From Bacteroidales bacterium (lineage in GTDB: Bacteria; Bacteroidota; Bacteroidia; Bacteroidales; UBA932): 8,375 nt of DNA. Position 1 is the first letter of the stretch. The number at the start of each line of letters is the position of its first letter. Where the stretch lies: positions 1 to 8,375 of the forward strand of contig JAKSKA010000053.1 of NCBI GenBank assembly GCA_024401915.1, read 5' to 3'. This document shows positions 1-7,187 of the stretch, one piece after another. The translations under genes were made by a program, and so were the position numbers. A model generated the notes under the pieces. That model worked only from the letters and a program-made list of their open reading frames with translations, was not told the origin of the DNA and made no database searches.

Positions 1-888
1 CTGGATGCCAGATATTGGGAGAATACCTACGTGACGAAGAAGGATATCAGCGCCGGGGTCAACCTCAATCTCAAGGATATCTCCGCTGAGGGGATACTCC
101 AGCTTATGCCTTCCTTCGACACGATGATGCCGGCCCTGAAGTCCTTCAAGGGCAAGCTCGGCTGTGACATTTCCGGCACCGCCAAGCTGGACAGCTGTAT
201 GAACGTCATTATGCCGAGCGTGGATGCGCTGATAAGGATCAGCGGCGAGAACCTCCTCATCGAGGATGCCGGCAGCCTGAAGAAGATTACGCGCCTTCTC
301 CTCTTCAAGAACAAGAACATAGGCGAGATCAATGATATGTATGTCGATGCCGTCATCAGCAACAACCGCCTGGAAGTGTTCCCGTTCATCATCGGCGTGG
401 ACCGCTACAATCTTGCGCTGAGGGGCGTCCAGGGCTTCGACAAGTCGATGAGCTACCACGTCTCCATCCTGAAGAGCCCGCTCCCCATCAGGTTCGGCAT
501 CAATCTGTACGGCTCTCTCGACAACTGGAAGATGGGGCTCTGCAGGGCGCGCTTCAAGAACGGGTCCGTCCCTATGATGACCCAGCAGCTGGATTCGGTC
601 CAGGTCAACATCAATACGTCCATACGTGACATCTTCGCCCGCGGAATCAAGGGCGTGAACAATTATAACAAGAAGAATATGGAGGAGCTTATGAAAGGCA
701 AGGCTGCGCTCGGTTTGGATGATGTCCTGGCGTCCGAGCCCCTTTCCACCCAGGAGTTCCTCGAGATAGAAAGACTTAACGTCGAGGCCGAGCTCGAAGA
801 GGAGGAGAGGAGATTCCAGGAGGAGATGGACGCCCTGATCGCCGAGACCGACGCGAAGACGTTCAAATTGTTTTCAAAGAAAAAATGA
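1..888 (+). CDS. AsmA-like C-terminal domain protein, 5'-truncated by the window edge
   Basis: The frame is open from base 1, so only the last 295 residues are visible and the true start lies upstream. Visible residues about 25-220 alternate short beta-strand-like segments with polar turns. They resemble the C-terminal repeat region of Bacteroidota AsmA-family proteins: a SGENLLIEDAGSLKKI-type segment, then LLLFKNKNIGEI, then VDAVISNNRLEVFPF, and a late INLYGSLDNWKMGL. AsmA-family proteins are large inner-membrane-anchored periplasmic proteins linked to outer-membrane biogenesis and lipid transport. The last 45 or so residues are different: a highly charged Glu/Arg-rich stretch (about 250-285), probably helical or coiled-coil, ending in a lysine cluster. 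The TGA stop overlaps the serB start in an ATGA, which implies translational coupling. The family call is from sequence character, not a search; another periplasmic beta-rich protein remains possible. Confidence 0.72.
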   Translation: MDARYWENTYVTKKDISAGVNLNLKDISAEGILQLMPSFDTMMPALKSFKGKLGCDISGTAKLDSCMNVIMPSVDALIRISGENLLIEDAGSLKKITRLLLFKNKNIGEINDMYVDAVISNNRLEVFPFIIGVDRYNLALRGVQGFDKSMSYHVSILKSPLPIRFGINLYGSLDNWKMGLCRARFKNGSVPMMTQQLDSVQVNINTSIRDIFARGIKGVNNYNKKNMEELMKGKAALGLDDVLASEPLSTQEFLEIERLNVEAELEEEERRFQEEMDALIAETDAKTFKLFSKKK

Positions 889-2039
889 AAGACATAGAGA
901 TCCTCGACATCGGCCAGGCCAATATCCACAAGACGCTGACTCTCGGCATCCTTTGCCTCACGCCGAGGGACGAGTCCGGATTCATAATGAAGGAACTGCT
1001 TTTCAAGGCGTCCGAACTCGGGGTGCACATTCGCTTCAGTCCCGTCACGGCAGAGGCCTACGAGACCTGGGTGTCGCGTCACGGCAAGGACAGGTACATT
1101 ATCACCCTGCTCGGCCGCGTCCTGTCGGCGGCGGAGATTTCCGAAATCACGGGAGTCATCGCCGACCACGGTCTCAACATAGATGCCATCAAGCGTCTTA
1201 CCGGCCGTATGCCTCTCAAGGAAGTCTCCGGTCGGACGGGGGAGTCCCCGAGGTCGAAGTCCTGCATCGAGCTTTCCATACGCGGCCACATAGATGACGA
1301 CGAACTGCTCAATTTCAAGCGTGACCTTATGTCCCACTGCCGCAACGAACTTGACATCTCCTTCCAGAAGGATGACATCTACCGCCGTTCGCGCAGGCTC
1401 ATCTGTTTCGATATGGATTCCACCCTCGTGCACACGGAGTGCATCGACGAGCTCGCCGCAAGGGCGGGAGTGGGCGATGAGGTGAAGGCCATCACCGCCA
1501 GCGCGATGAGGGGTGAGATCGATTTCATCGAGAGCTTCACGCGCCGCGTCGGCCTCCTCAAGGGGCTGGATGCCTCGGTGATGGAGGATATCTCGCGCAA
1601 TCTGCCGTATAATGAGGGCCTCGAGAGGATGATGAGGACGCTCAAGATGGTGGGCTACAAGACCGCGATCCTTTCCGGCGGCTTTACCTATTTCGCAAAG
1701 GACCTCCAGAAGAAGTTCGGCTTCGATTATGTCTATGCCAATGAGCTGGAGGTCGGCAATGACGGCAAGCTTACAGGACGTTATCTCGGCGATGTGGTCG
1801 ACGGTCGCCGCAAGGCGGAGCTGCTGAAGCTGCTGTGCCAGGTCGAGGGCATCAACCTGGCCCAGACGGTAGCGGTCGGCGACGGAGCCAACGACCTGCC
1901 GATGATAGGCCTTGCCGGTCTGGGCATCGCATATCACGCGAAGCCCAAGGTCCAGGCCACCGCAGAACAGAACATCACGTCCATCGGTCTTGACGGTATC
2001 CTCTATTTCCTCGGCCTGAACGATTCCCAGTGCGCATGA
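885..2039 (+). CDS. serB: Phosphoserine phosphatase SerB with N-terminal ACT region
   Basis: Cytoplasmic HAD-superfamily enzyme that hydrolyses O-phospho-L-serine to L-serine, the last step of the phosphorylated serine pathway. It has 384 residues. Residues about 10-165 form a regulatory region with two ACT-like units, the second starting near DRYIITLLGRV, as in long SerB proteins of proteobacteria and mycobacteria. The HAD catalytic domain follows. Motif I is FDMDST, with nucleophile Asp176 and acid/base Asp178. Motif II is ILSGG, with Ser264. Lys310 is the motif III lysine. Motif IV is GDGANDLPM, with Asp333 and Asp337 as metal ligands. ECIDELA after motif I is typical of the SerB cap. All catalytic residues are present, so it should be active. 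The ATG at 885 lies in the ATGA overlap with the upstream stop, which fixes the start. The ACT region suggests feedback by an amino acid, probably serine, but this is inferred from the family. Confidence 0.96.
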   Translation: MKDIEILDIGQANIHKTLTLGILCLTPRDESGFIMKELLFKASELGVHIRFSPVTAEAYETWVSRHGKDRYIITLLGRVLSAAEISEITGVIADHGLNIDAIKRLTGRMPLKEVSGRTGESPRSKSCIELSIRGHIDDDELLNFKRDLMSHCRNELDISFQKDDIYRRSRRLICFDMDSTLVHTECIDELAARAGVGDEVKAITASAMRGEIDFIESFTRRVGLLKGLDASVMEDISRNLPYNEGLERMMRTLKMVGYKTAILSGGFTYFAKDLQKKFGFDYVYANELEVGNDGKLTGRYLGDVVDGRRKAELLKLLCQVEGINLAQTVAVGDGANDLPMIGLAGLGIAYHAKPKVQATAEQNITSIGLDGILYFLGLNDSQCA

Positions 2040-2629
2040 AAAGACGTCTCCTTATATTAATTATAGGTATTTTTTCTCTGTCCCCTCTGTGCCGGGCCCA
2101 GGATTATATGATCCAGGATATCTCCAGGACAATCGGGGAGTGGAACGCCGCATTCTCACCCGCCGGCAGGCGTAACTGGCGTCCTGAAATCACGCTGCGT
2201 GCCTTCGGGGGCTTCGTCTCCAGCGGCCATCTGGCCACCATAGGCGCGCGTATCGACGGCAAGAGGACCCTCGGCCTGATGCTCGGCCATACCAATGTCT
2301 ATAATGATGCCGCTCCGGCCAGTGTCGACCTCGTCACCACCTGCCTCTACAAGAGGCGCTACTTCAGGAGAAGTCCTCTGAGCATCCTTGCCGTTTACAG
2401 TGACCTTGCCATCGGGGCGGACTGGGTGTACCGTTCCAACTGCGGCGTCGATCCGGTGACCGGTGTGTCCACGTGGGCCAACGATTACAGATATACGCTC
2501 GGCAGCGTCCGTTTCAAGCTCAGCTGGCAGCCGGGAATCAGGATACGTTTCATCGGAAACGCCCATATCTTCGCGGGCCCGGTGCTCGCGACGGACTGCG
2601 TGGGCCTGCATCTTGGCGTAGGTATTTGA
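2036..2629 (+). CDS. Exported protein of unknown function, possibly a small outer-membrane beta-barrel
   Basis: I do not recognise a named family. The ATG at 2036 overlaps the serB stop as ATGA, the same arrangement as the previous junction, and gives 197 residues; a GTG at 2030 is an alternative start. Residues 1-22 look like a signal peptide: MKRR, then a hydrophobic LLILIIGIF core, then a likely cleavage after LCRAQ. Cys19 is not in a good lipobox, because the preceding residues are Ser-Pro-Leu. The mature part is rich in Gly, Tyr, Arg and alternating polar/hydrophobic strands, such as ITLRAFGGFVSSG, RTLGLMLGHTNVY, LSILAVYSDLAIGADWVY, YTLGSVRFKLSW and HIFAGPVLATD. It ends HLGVGI. This fits an outer-membrane or periplasmic beta-barrel, but the C-terminus lacks the usual terminal Phe/Trp. 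It sits between serB and the symporter in the same transcript; no functional link is evident. Confidence 0.75.
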   Translation: MKRRLLILIIGIFSLSPLCRAQDYMIQDISRTIGEWNAAFSPAGRRNWRPEITLRAFGGFVSSGHLATIGARIDGKRTLGLMLGHTNVYNDAAPASVDLVTTCLYKRRYFRRSPLSILAVYSDLAIGADWVYRSNCGVDPVTGVSTWANDYRYTLGSVRFKLSWQPGIRIRFIGNAHIFAGPVLATDCVGLHLGVGI

Positions 2630-2647
2630 TATTCCGGGACAGGTGCA

Positions 2648-4036
2648 ATGGAGAAAATCGTCAATGTAGTCAACGATATAGTCTGGAGCCCGGCTCTGGT
2701 TTTCCTTCTCATTGCTGCAGGCCTTTATTTCACGTTCTGCACCCGCTGTGTCCAGTTGCGCAAGTTCCCTCTGATGGTCCGCCTTCTCTACGGCAGCAGG
2801 CGTAACGGTGAGGGGGCGGGATCTTCCTTTTCCTCGTTCCAGGCATTCTGCGTGTCGCTTTCCGGCCGAGTGGGCACGGGCAATATCATCGGCGTTGCCA
2901 CCGCTATCGCGCTTGGCGGCCCCGGTGCGGTGTTCTGGATGTGGGTGATCGCATTCCTCGGGGCATCGACGGCCTTTACGGAATCCGCCCTTGCCAGCAA
3001 ATACAGGTTCAGCCATAACGGCGGCCTGCGCGGCGGCCCTGCCGTATATATCTCCGAAGGCCTCCACGCGCCGCATCTTGCCAGGCTCTTCGCGATTCTG
3101 ACCATTGCCGGTTATGGCATCTTCCTGGTCCTTGTCCAGTCCAACGGGCTGGCCTGCGCGATCGAGAACTCGTTCAACGTCAAGCCTCTCGTTTCCGGTG
3201 CCGCCGTGGCCGTCGTCCTCGGTATGGTGATCATCGGCGGCGCGACCAGGATAGCGAAGGTTTCGGCTGCTGTGACGCCTTTTATGGCCGCAGGTTATGT
3301 CCTGATGTCCATAATCATAATAGCTGCCAATATCCGCAGCGTGCCGCACATCTTCGGACTGATATTCAGCAGCGCCCTGGGTGTCAATCCCGTTTTCGGG
3401 GGAATCTTCGGGAGCACGATCGCGATGGGGGTGAAGCGCGGACTCTTCTCCAACGAGGCGGGGCAGGGAGGTGGCGCCATCGTGTCCGCTTCGGCCCGGG
3501 TGGACCATCCGGCCAAGCAGGGGCTCGTGCAGGCGTTCTCCGTCTATATCGATACCCTCCTCGTCTGTACGGCGACGGCCCTGATGATCCTCTGTACCGG
3601 CTGCTACAATGTGTTCGATGCGTCGGGCAACGTCATCGCCGCCAATGCCCCGGCACTCGGAAACAACTATATCCTCTACACCCAGAGCGCCATCGATACG
3701 GTCTTCACCGGCTTCGGCGGCATCTTTGTCACAATCGCCCTCCTCTTTTTCGTGTTCACCACGCTGATGGCCTATTATTTCTACGCTGAATCCAGCCTGA
3801 TATTCCTTTTCAGGAGCAGGCGCAGACTGGGTCCGGGAGGCGAGAAGCTTATCCTGCGAAGCTACCAGCTCGTGATGATGGCAGCCGTCGTCATCGGCGC
3901 CATAACGGCTTCCGACACCGTCTGGAAGATGGGAGACATAGGAATCGGGCTTACCGCCTGGATCAATGTCATCGCCCTGATAATCCTCTTCCCCGAAGCC
4001 CTTGCCTTGCTGAAGGACTTCGAGGGGAAGAAGTAG
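2648..4036 (+). CDS. AGCS-family sodium/alanine (amino-acid) symporter
   Basis: Inner-membrane carrier of the alanine/glycine:cation symporter family (AlsT/DagA/YaaJ type), which takes up small neutral amino acids with Na+ or H+. It has 462 residues, the usual family length, with about ten or eleven hydrophobic segments. Two family signatures are clear. GRVGTGNIIGVATAIALGG starts at residue 73 and continues into PGAVFWMW. GVKRGLFSNEAGQGGGAI is at 261-278, followed by HPAKQGLVQAFSVYIDTLLV. Residues 272-278 read GQGGGAI, where many members have GMGSAP-like sequence. The ATG at 2648 follows a weak purine-rich stretch (GGGACAGG) that may act as a ribosome site. The gap from the previous gene is only 18 nt, so it belongs to the same operon. 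Serine or alanine as substrate would suit the serB neighbour, but specificity cannot be read from sequence. The stop is TAG, followed at once by the terminator-like hairpin. Confidence 0.95.
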   Translation: MEKIVNVVNDIVWSPALVFLLIAAGLYFTFCTRCVQLRKFPLMVRLLYGSRRNGEGAGSSFSSFQAFCVSLSGRVGTGNIIGVATAIALGGPGAVFWMWVIAFLGASTAFTESALASKYRFSHNGGLRGGPAVYISEGLHAPHLARLFAILTIAGYGIFLVLVQSNGLACAIENSFNVKPLVSGAAVAVVLGMVIIGGATRIAKVSAAVTPFMAAGYVLMSIIIIAANIRSVPHIFGLIFSSALGVNPVFGGIFGSTIAMGVKRGLFSNEAGQGGGAIVSASARVDHPAKQGLVQAFSVYIDTLLVCTATALMILCTGCYNVFDASGNVIAANAPALGNNYILYTQSAIDTVFTGFGGIFVTIALLFFVFTTLMAYYFYAESSLIFLFRSRRRLGPGGEKLILRSYQLVMMAAVVIGAITASDTVWKMGDIGIGLTAWINVIALIILFPEALALLKDFEGKK

Positions 4037-4079
4037 AGAGTTCGTACACACGCGAGTCACTCGCGTGTGTACGAACTCT
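4037..4079. terminator. Perfect 20-bp inverted repeat between convergent genes, probable bidirectional terminator
   Basis: Bases 4037-4056 are the exact reverse complement of 4060-4079, with a 3-nt loop (TCA) at 4057-4059. The repeat starts at the base after the symporter stop and ends 5 nt before the stop of the convergent GH2 gene, so it fills nearly all of the 48-nt gap. A hairpin forms in transcripts from either strand, as expected for a shared terminator. There is no strong run of T on either side: the plus side continues ATCTCTTATTTCG and the minus side CTACTTCTTCCCC. Termination may therefore rely on stem strength or be factor-assisted. Confidence 0.8.
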
Positions 4080-4084
4080 ATCTC

Positions 4085-7051
4085 TTATTTCGTCGAGAAG
4101 CGGTAGATACAGGTCTGGGTGTAGGTTTCGCCCGGCTTGAGGATGGTCGAGGGGAAGTTCGGATGGTTGACCGCGTCGGGGAACTTCTGGGTCTCGAGGG
4201 CTATGGCGCCTCTGTGGATGATGGGACGTCCGTACTTGTCGTTGTAGCTTCCGTCGAAGAAGTTGCCGCTGTAGAACTGAAGGCCGGGCTGGTCTGTCCA
4301 TACCTCCATATACCTTCCGCTCTCAGGCTCGTAAACCGAAGCCGCGAATTCCACGTCCGATGCCGTCTTCCTGTCCAGACACCAGTTGTGGTCATAGCCG
4401 CAACCGTTCTTGAGCTGGGCGTTCCTGACGTTTATGTCGCGTCCGATCTCCTTGGGCTGCCGGAAATCAAGAGGAGAGCCGTCGAGGCTTGCAATCTCCC
4501 CGCTGGGGATGAGAAGGCTGTCCACCGGAGTCGTCTTTGACGCATTGATCCTCAGAATGTGGCCGAGTATGCTCTTGTTGGCGCGTCCGGTCAGGTTGAA
4601 GAAGGAATGGTGGGACAGGTTGATGGGCGTGGGCTTGTCCGTCGTGGCCTTGTAGGTGACGATGAACTCGTTATTGTCGGTAAGCTGATACTTCATCTCG
4701 ATGTGGCGGTTTCCGGGGAATCCGTCCTGTCCGTCAGGCAGGTCGAGGCTGAGCACGAGATGGTCATCCCCACTCTCTTCCACCTTCCAGTAAACCATAT
4801 CGACGCCCTTGATGCCTCCGTGCAGGGTGTTGCCGTTGTTGTTGAGAGGAGTGTTGTGTCTCTTCCCGCCAAGCGAGAACACGCCCTTTCCGATGCGGTT
4901 GGCAACAGGGCCCACGGCCGCTCCGAGGTAGCGCTCGCCGCTGTTGTGGAGGTAGCGCATATGGTTTTCGTAACCTATCTCGATGTCGTCATAGTTGCCC
5001 CTGCGGTCGGGTGCCCAGAGACTGACCACGCGGGCGCCGAGCGTGCTGACCTGCATCGTCAGCCTGCCGCCCCTGATGGTGTGGAGGGTGGTCGCGTTCT
5101 TGTCTTCAGGTCTCCTGAACTGCTTGTAGGAAAGCAGGGTTATGTCATACTCCCTCATTGCGTCGATGACGCTCCTGTTGATGCGGGCGAACTCGGCCTC
5201 GTCCACCTTCACGATGGCGCGGTCATAGGTCATAATGCCGTTGACCTCGATTTCCACGTCGGTGGTCTGGGTATAGACGCCGGCGCTGCAGCCCGTCTTG
5301 ATGAGGGTCTTGAGCATCTCGGCGTATTGGGCGTAATCCTTGAGCACTTGGGCGCCGGAGGTCTTGACTGCACCGTAGCCCCAGTTGGCGTCATTCTGCC
5401 AGAGGTGGCCCTTGACGGGGAAGCCGATGCCGCCGTATTCGCCCACGACGTTGACGAGCTTGCCTTCGAACGCGCGCATCATCGGGTGGGGGTAGTGGTG
5501 GCAGTCCTGGATGTCGCCGCAGAGTGCGAAGTTGCCGCCGGAGGCCTCATTGACGAGGCGGGAAGGGTCGAGCTTGCGCGTGAGGGCCACGGCCTTGGGC
5601 GTGTCGAACTGGCCCCACGCTTCGTTGAACGGCACCCAGACGCAGATGCAGGGGAAACATTTCAGCGAATTGATGATGTCGGCCCATTCTACATAGTAGT
5701 TGTCCTTCCAGACCTGGGGGATGGCTGCATCCGTGCCGCCGAGGAAGCTGTCGCTGGACCACCTGTTCTTCTGGCCCGCAGCGATCCTGGGGTCGCGTGT
5801 CGCGAGCACCTTGGCGGAGTGGTCGCCGATGGAAGGCATATCCTGCCATACGCAGATTCCGAGGACGTCACACCAGTAGTACCAGCGCGCCGGCTCGACC
5901 TTGATGTGCTTGCGTATCATATTCCATCCCCACTGCTTGGTCTTCTCGATATCGTACTTCATCGCCTCCTCGGTAGGAGCGGTATAAAGGCCGTCCGGCC
6001 ACCAGCCCTGGTCGAGGGGACCGAACATAAATATGGGCTTGTCGTTGAGCGTGAGTCTCTTGTAGCTCCAGCTGTCCGTCATCTGTCCTATCTTGCGCAT
6101 CGCGGTGTATCCGTCGATCTTGTCTATGACCTTGCCGTTGCGCAATATCTTGATCCTGATGCCGTAGAGATAAGGACTGTCAGGGTCCCACAGTTTCATC
6201 TCCGCGATGGGAAGGACGGCCTTGCCGTTCAGTACGGTGGCGCTTGCGACTACCTTGTCTCCCGGTGTCTCGGCGCTATAGCCTGTCTTGCCTTCGATGG
6301 CCTCGGCGATTATCTCATCCCCGGCCTTGAGCCCGGTTGCATCCACGTCGAGACAGATTGCGTTCTTGTTGATGAGGGATTCCGCGTTGTAGGAAACGAT
6401 GTGCGTCTCCGGAACGGGCTCCATCCATACCGTCTGCCAGATGCCCGTGACAGGGGTGTACCAGATGCCCGTAGGCACGTTGACCTGCTTCCCGCGAGGC
6501 TGGAACGAGTTGTCGGTAGCGTCCCAGACCTTGACACGTATGGTCTGCTTCCCTACAGGCTTGAGCGCTGAGGTGATATCGAACGTGAAGGGGGTGTAGC
6601 CGCCGGTGTGCTCGCCGACCTTGGTCCCGTTGACCCAGACTTCGGCCTTCCAGTCCACTGCGCCGAAGTGGAGCAGTATGTTCTGTCCCTTCCATTTCAC
6701 GGGGACGTTGAACGTGCGCTCGTACCAGAGGGCGTTCTCCTTGCCGACTGTCCTGCCGACACCGGAAAGTGACGATTCGACTGCGAAGGGCACGAGGATG
6801 CGGCCTTCGGAAGTGAAGCTGTCCTCAGTGGCAGGGGTTATCGCGTAGTCCCATAATCCGTTGCGGTTCTGCCAGTTGCTGCGAACCATCTGGGGGCGCG
6901 GGTACTCGGGGAGAGGTGCGTACGGGTTGACTTTGGCTGCCCAGCGGCTCTTGATGTGGTCTCCTGCCGGTTCCCAGGCGGGCTGGAGTTTGGCTGCATT
7001 TGCGGAAATCGCTGCAAACGCGAGAAGAAGGGCAAAAAGTGTCTTTTTCAT
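4085..7051 (-). CDS. Secreted fusion protein: GH2 glycoside hydrolase plus aldose 1-epimerase
   Basis: A 988-residue two-enzyme protein. Residues 1-19 are a signal peptide (MKKTLFALLLAFAAISANA) with no lipobox cysteine, so export to the periplasm or beyond is expected. Residues about 50-215 are the GH2 jelly-roll sugar-binding domain (ALWYERTF, VWVNGTKVGEHTGGYTPF, GIWYTPVTGIWQTVWM). An Ig-like domain follows to about 320, then a TIM barrel to about 640. Predicted acid/base is Glu477 in PFNEAWGQ and nucleophile Glu538 in GEYGG. From about 655 a galactose-mutarotase domain begins, with Arg719 in GPVANRIG, His744 in NTLHGG, His815 in NLSHHSFFNL, and Glu953 in IALETQKFPDA. Both catalytic sets are intact. 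Family knowledge suggests beta-galactosidase or a related exo-glycosidase; the exact substrate (galactose, glucuronate, arabinose or other) is unknown. The mutarotase would interconvert anomers of the released sugar. It is transcribed alone, convergent to the symporter and divergent from the HTH-Gmd gene. Confidence 0.93.
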   Translation of the reverse strand: MKKTLFALLLAFAAISANAAKLQPAWEPAGDHIKSRWAAKVNPYAPLPEYPRPQMVRSNWQNRNGLWDYAITPATEDSFTSEGRILVPFAVESSLSGVGRTVGKENALWYERTFNVPVKWKGQNILLHFGAVDWKAEVWVNGTKVGEHTGGYTPFTFDITSALKPVGKQTIRVKVWDATDNSFQPRGKQVNVPTGIWYTPVTGIWQTVWMEPVPETHIVSYNAESLINKNAICLDVDATGLKAGDEIIAEAIEGKTGYSAETPGDKVVASATVLNGKAVLPIAEMKLWDPDSPYLYGIRIKILRNGKVIDKIDGYTAMRKIGQMTDSWSYKRLTLNDKPIFMFGPLDQGWWPDGLYTAPTEEAMKYDIEKTKQWGWNMIRKHIKVEPARWYYWCDVLGICVWQDMPSIGDHSAKVLATRDPRIAAGQKNRWSSDSFLGGTDAAIPQVWKDNYYVEWADIINSLKCFPCICVWVPFNEAWGQFDTPKAVALTRKLDPSRLVNEASGGNFALCGDIQDCHHYPHPMMRAFEGKLVNVVGEYGGIGFPVKGHLWQNDANWGYGAVKTSGAQVLKDYAQYAEMLKTLIKTGCSAGVYTQTTDVEIEVNGIMTYDRAIVKVDEAEFARINRSVIDAMREYDITLLSYKQFRRPEDKNATTLHTIRGGRLTMQVSTLGARVVSLWAPDRRGNYDDIEIGYENHMRYLHNSGERYLGAAVGPVANRIGKGVFSLGGKRHNTPLNNNGNTLHGGIKGVDMVYWKVEESGDDHLVLSLDLPDGQDGFPGNRHIEMKYQLTDNNEFIVTYKATTDKPTPINLSHHSFFNLTGRANKSILGHILRINASKTTPVDSLLIPSGEIASLDGSPLDFRQPKEIGRDINVRNAQLKNGCGYDHNWCLDRKTASDVEFAASVYEPESGRYMEVWTDQPGLQFYSGNFFDGSYNDKYGRPIIHRGAIALETQKFPDAVNHPNFPSTILKPGETYTQTCIYRFSTK

Positions 7052-7080
7052 ATAGTTGTGCTGTTTTGTTTCAAATTACA

Positions 7081-7088
7081 CAAAGTTA
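7081..7088 (-). promoter_or_regulatory. Candidate -7 element for the GH2-epimerase gene
   Basis: On the minus strand these bases read TAACTTTG, an exact match to the Bacteroidota -7 consensus TAnnTTTG. The start of transcription would fall near 7075, giving a short leader of about 25 nt rich in A before the ATG at 7051. There is no TTTG at the proper distance upstream. The nearest TTG-containing word is CTTGAC at 7111-7116, about 24 nt away, which is longer than the usual gap of about 19-21. The promoter is thus probably weak or activator-dependent. Confidence 0.5.
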
Positions 7089-7107
7089 ATAAATTAATTC
7101 GGAAAAT

Positions 7108-7161
7108 ACTGTCAAGCGGACTGTCAAGTGCTAATCCTTGAGTGTGATTGGGTTTGTCAAG
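7108..7161. repeat. Three direct TGTCAAG repeats, candidate operator
   Basis: TGTCAAG occurs at 7110-7116, 7122-7128 and 7155-7161. The first two are part of a 9-base direct repeat ACTGTCAAG (7108-7116 and 7120-7128), 12 nt apart. The third overlaps the -33 element of the plus-strand promoter, 33 nt after the second. Copy two also forms a short inverted repeat, TCAAG with CTTGA (7124-7128 and 7137-7141). The placement suggests a binding site for a regulator, possibly the HTH domain encoded immediately downstream; that link is inference. Confidence 0.5.
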
Positions 7162-7183
7162 TTCTAAATAATGCTTATATTTG
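7153..7183 (+). promoter_or_regulatory. Bacteroidota-type promoter for the HTH-Gmd gene
   Basis: The -33 element TTTG (7153-7156) and -7 element TATATTTG (7176-7183) are separated by 19 nt, a full match to the Bacteroides primary sigma consensus (TTTG, about 19-21 nt, TAnnTTTG). Transcription would be expected to begin at about 7188-7190, which coincides with the ATG at 7188, so the message may be leaderless or nearly so. A TGTCAAG copy overlaps the -33 element and would place a bound repressor over the promoter. Confidence 0.75.
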
Positions 7184-7187
7184 CGGT

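Larger units (their letters stand above)
7052..7187. other. Divergent intergenic regulatory region
   Basis: This 136-nt gap separates the start codons of the GH2-epimerase gene (-) and the HTH-Gmd gene (+). It is visibly more AT-rich than the flanking genes. It holds a strong plus-strand promoter, a partial minus-strand promoter and three copies of TGTCAAG, each listed separately. No small gene or RNA was identified in it. Confidence 0.8.

Noticed and set aside
663..1937. A 424-codon open frame on the minus strand opposite serB
   Set aside because: It has no domain signature, and serB on the other strand has all HAD motifs.
2030..2035. GTG at 2030 as the start of the exported protein
   Set aside because: The ATG at 2036 gives an ATGA overlap identical in style to the upstream junction and a cleaner signal peptide, so it is preferred.
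2156..4060. A 634-codon open frame on the minus strand opposite the exported protein and the symporter
   Set aside because: Its translation is a low-complexity mix of charged residues with no recognisable domain, and it covers two convincing genes. It is an antisense shadow of GC-rich coding sequence.
4559..6571. A 670-codon open frame on the plus strand inside the GH2-epimerase gene
   Set aside because: It is Val/Asp/Gly/His-rich with no motifs and antisense to a gene with two intact catalytic domains. Codon bias of the real gene explains it.
7108..7161. The TGTCAAG copies as the edge of a CRISPR or transposon-end array
   Set aside because: The repeats are only 7-9 bases with uneven spacing (12 and 33 nt), with no Cas or transposase gene nearby. 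A transcription-factor site fits better.
7128..7187. A longer N-terminus of the HTH-Gmd protein starting at GTG 7128
   Set aside because: It would run translation through the promoter elements and adds residues not typical of an XRE domain; ATG 7188 fits the domain start.
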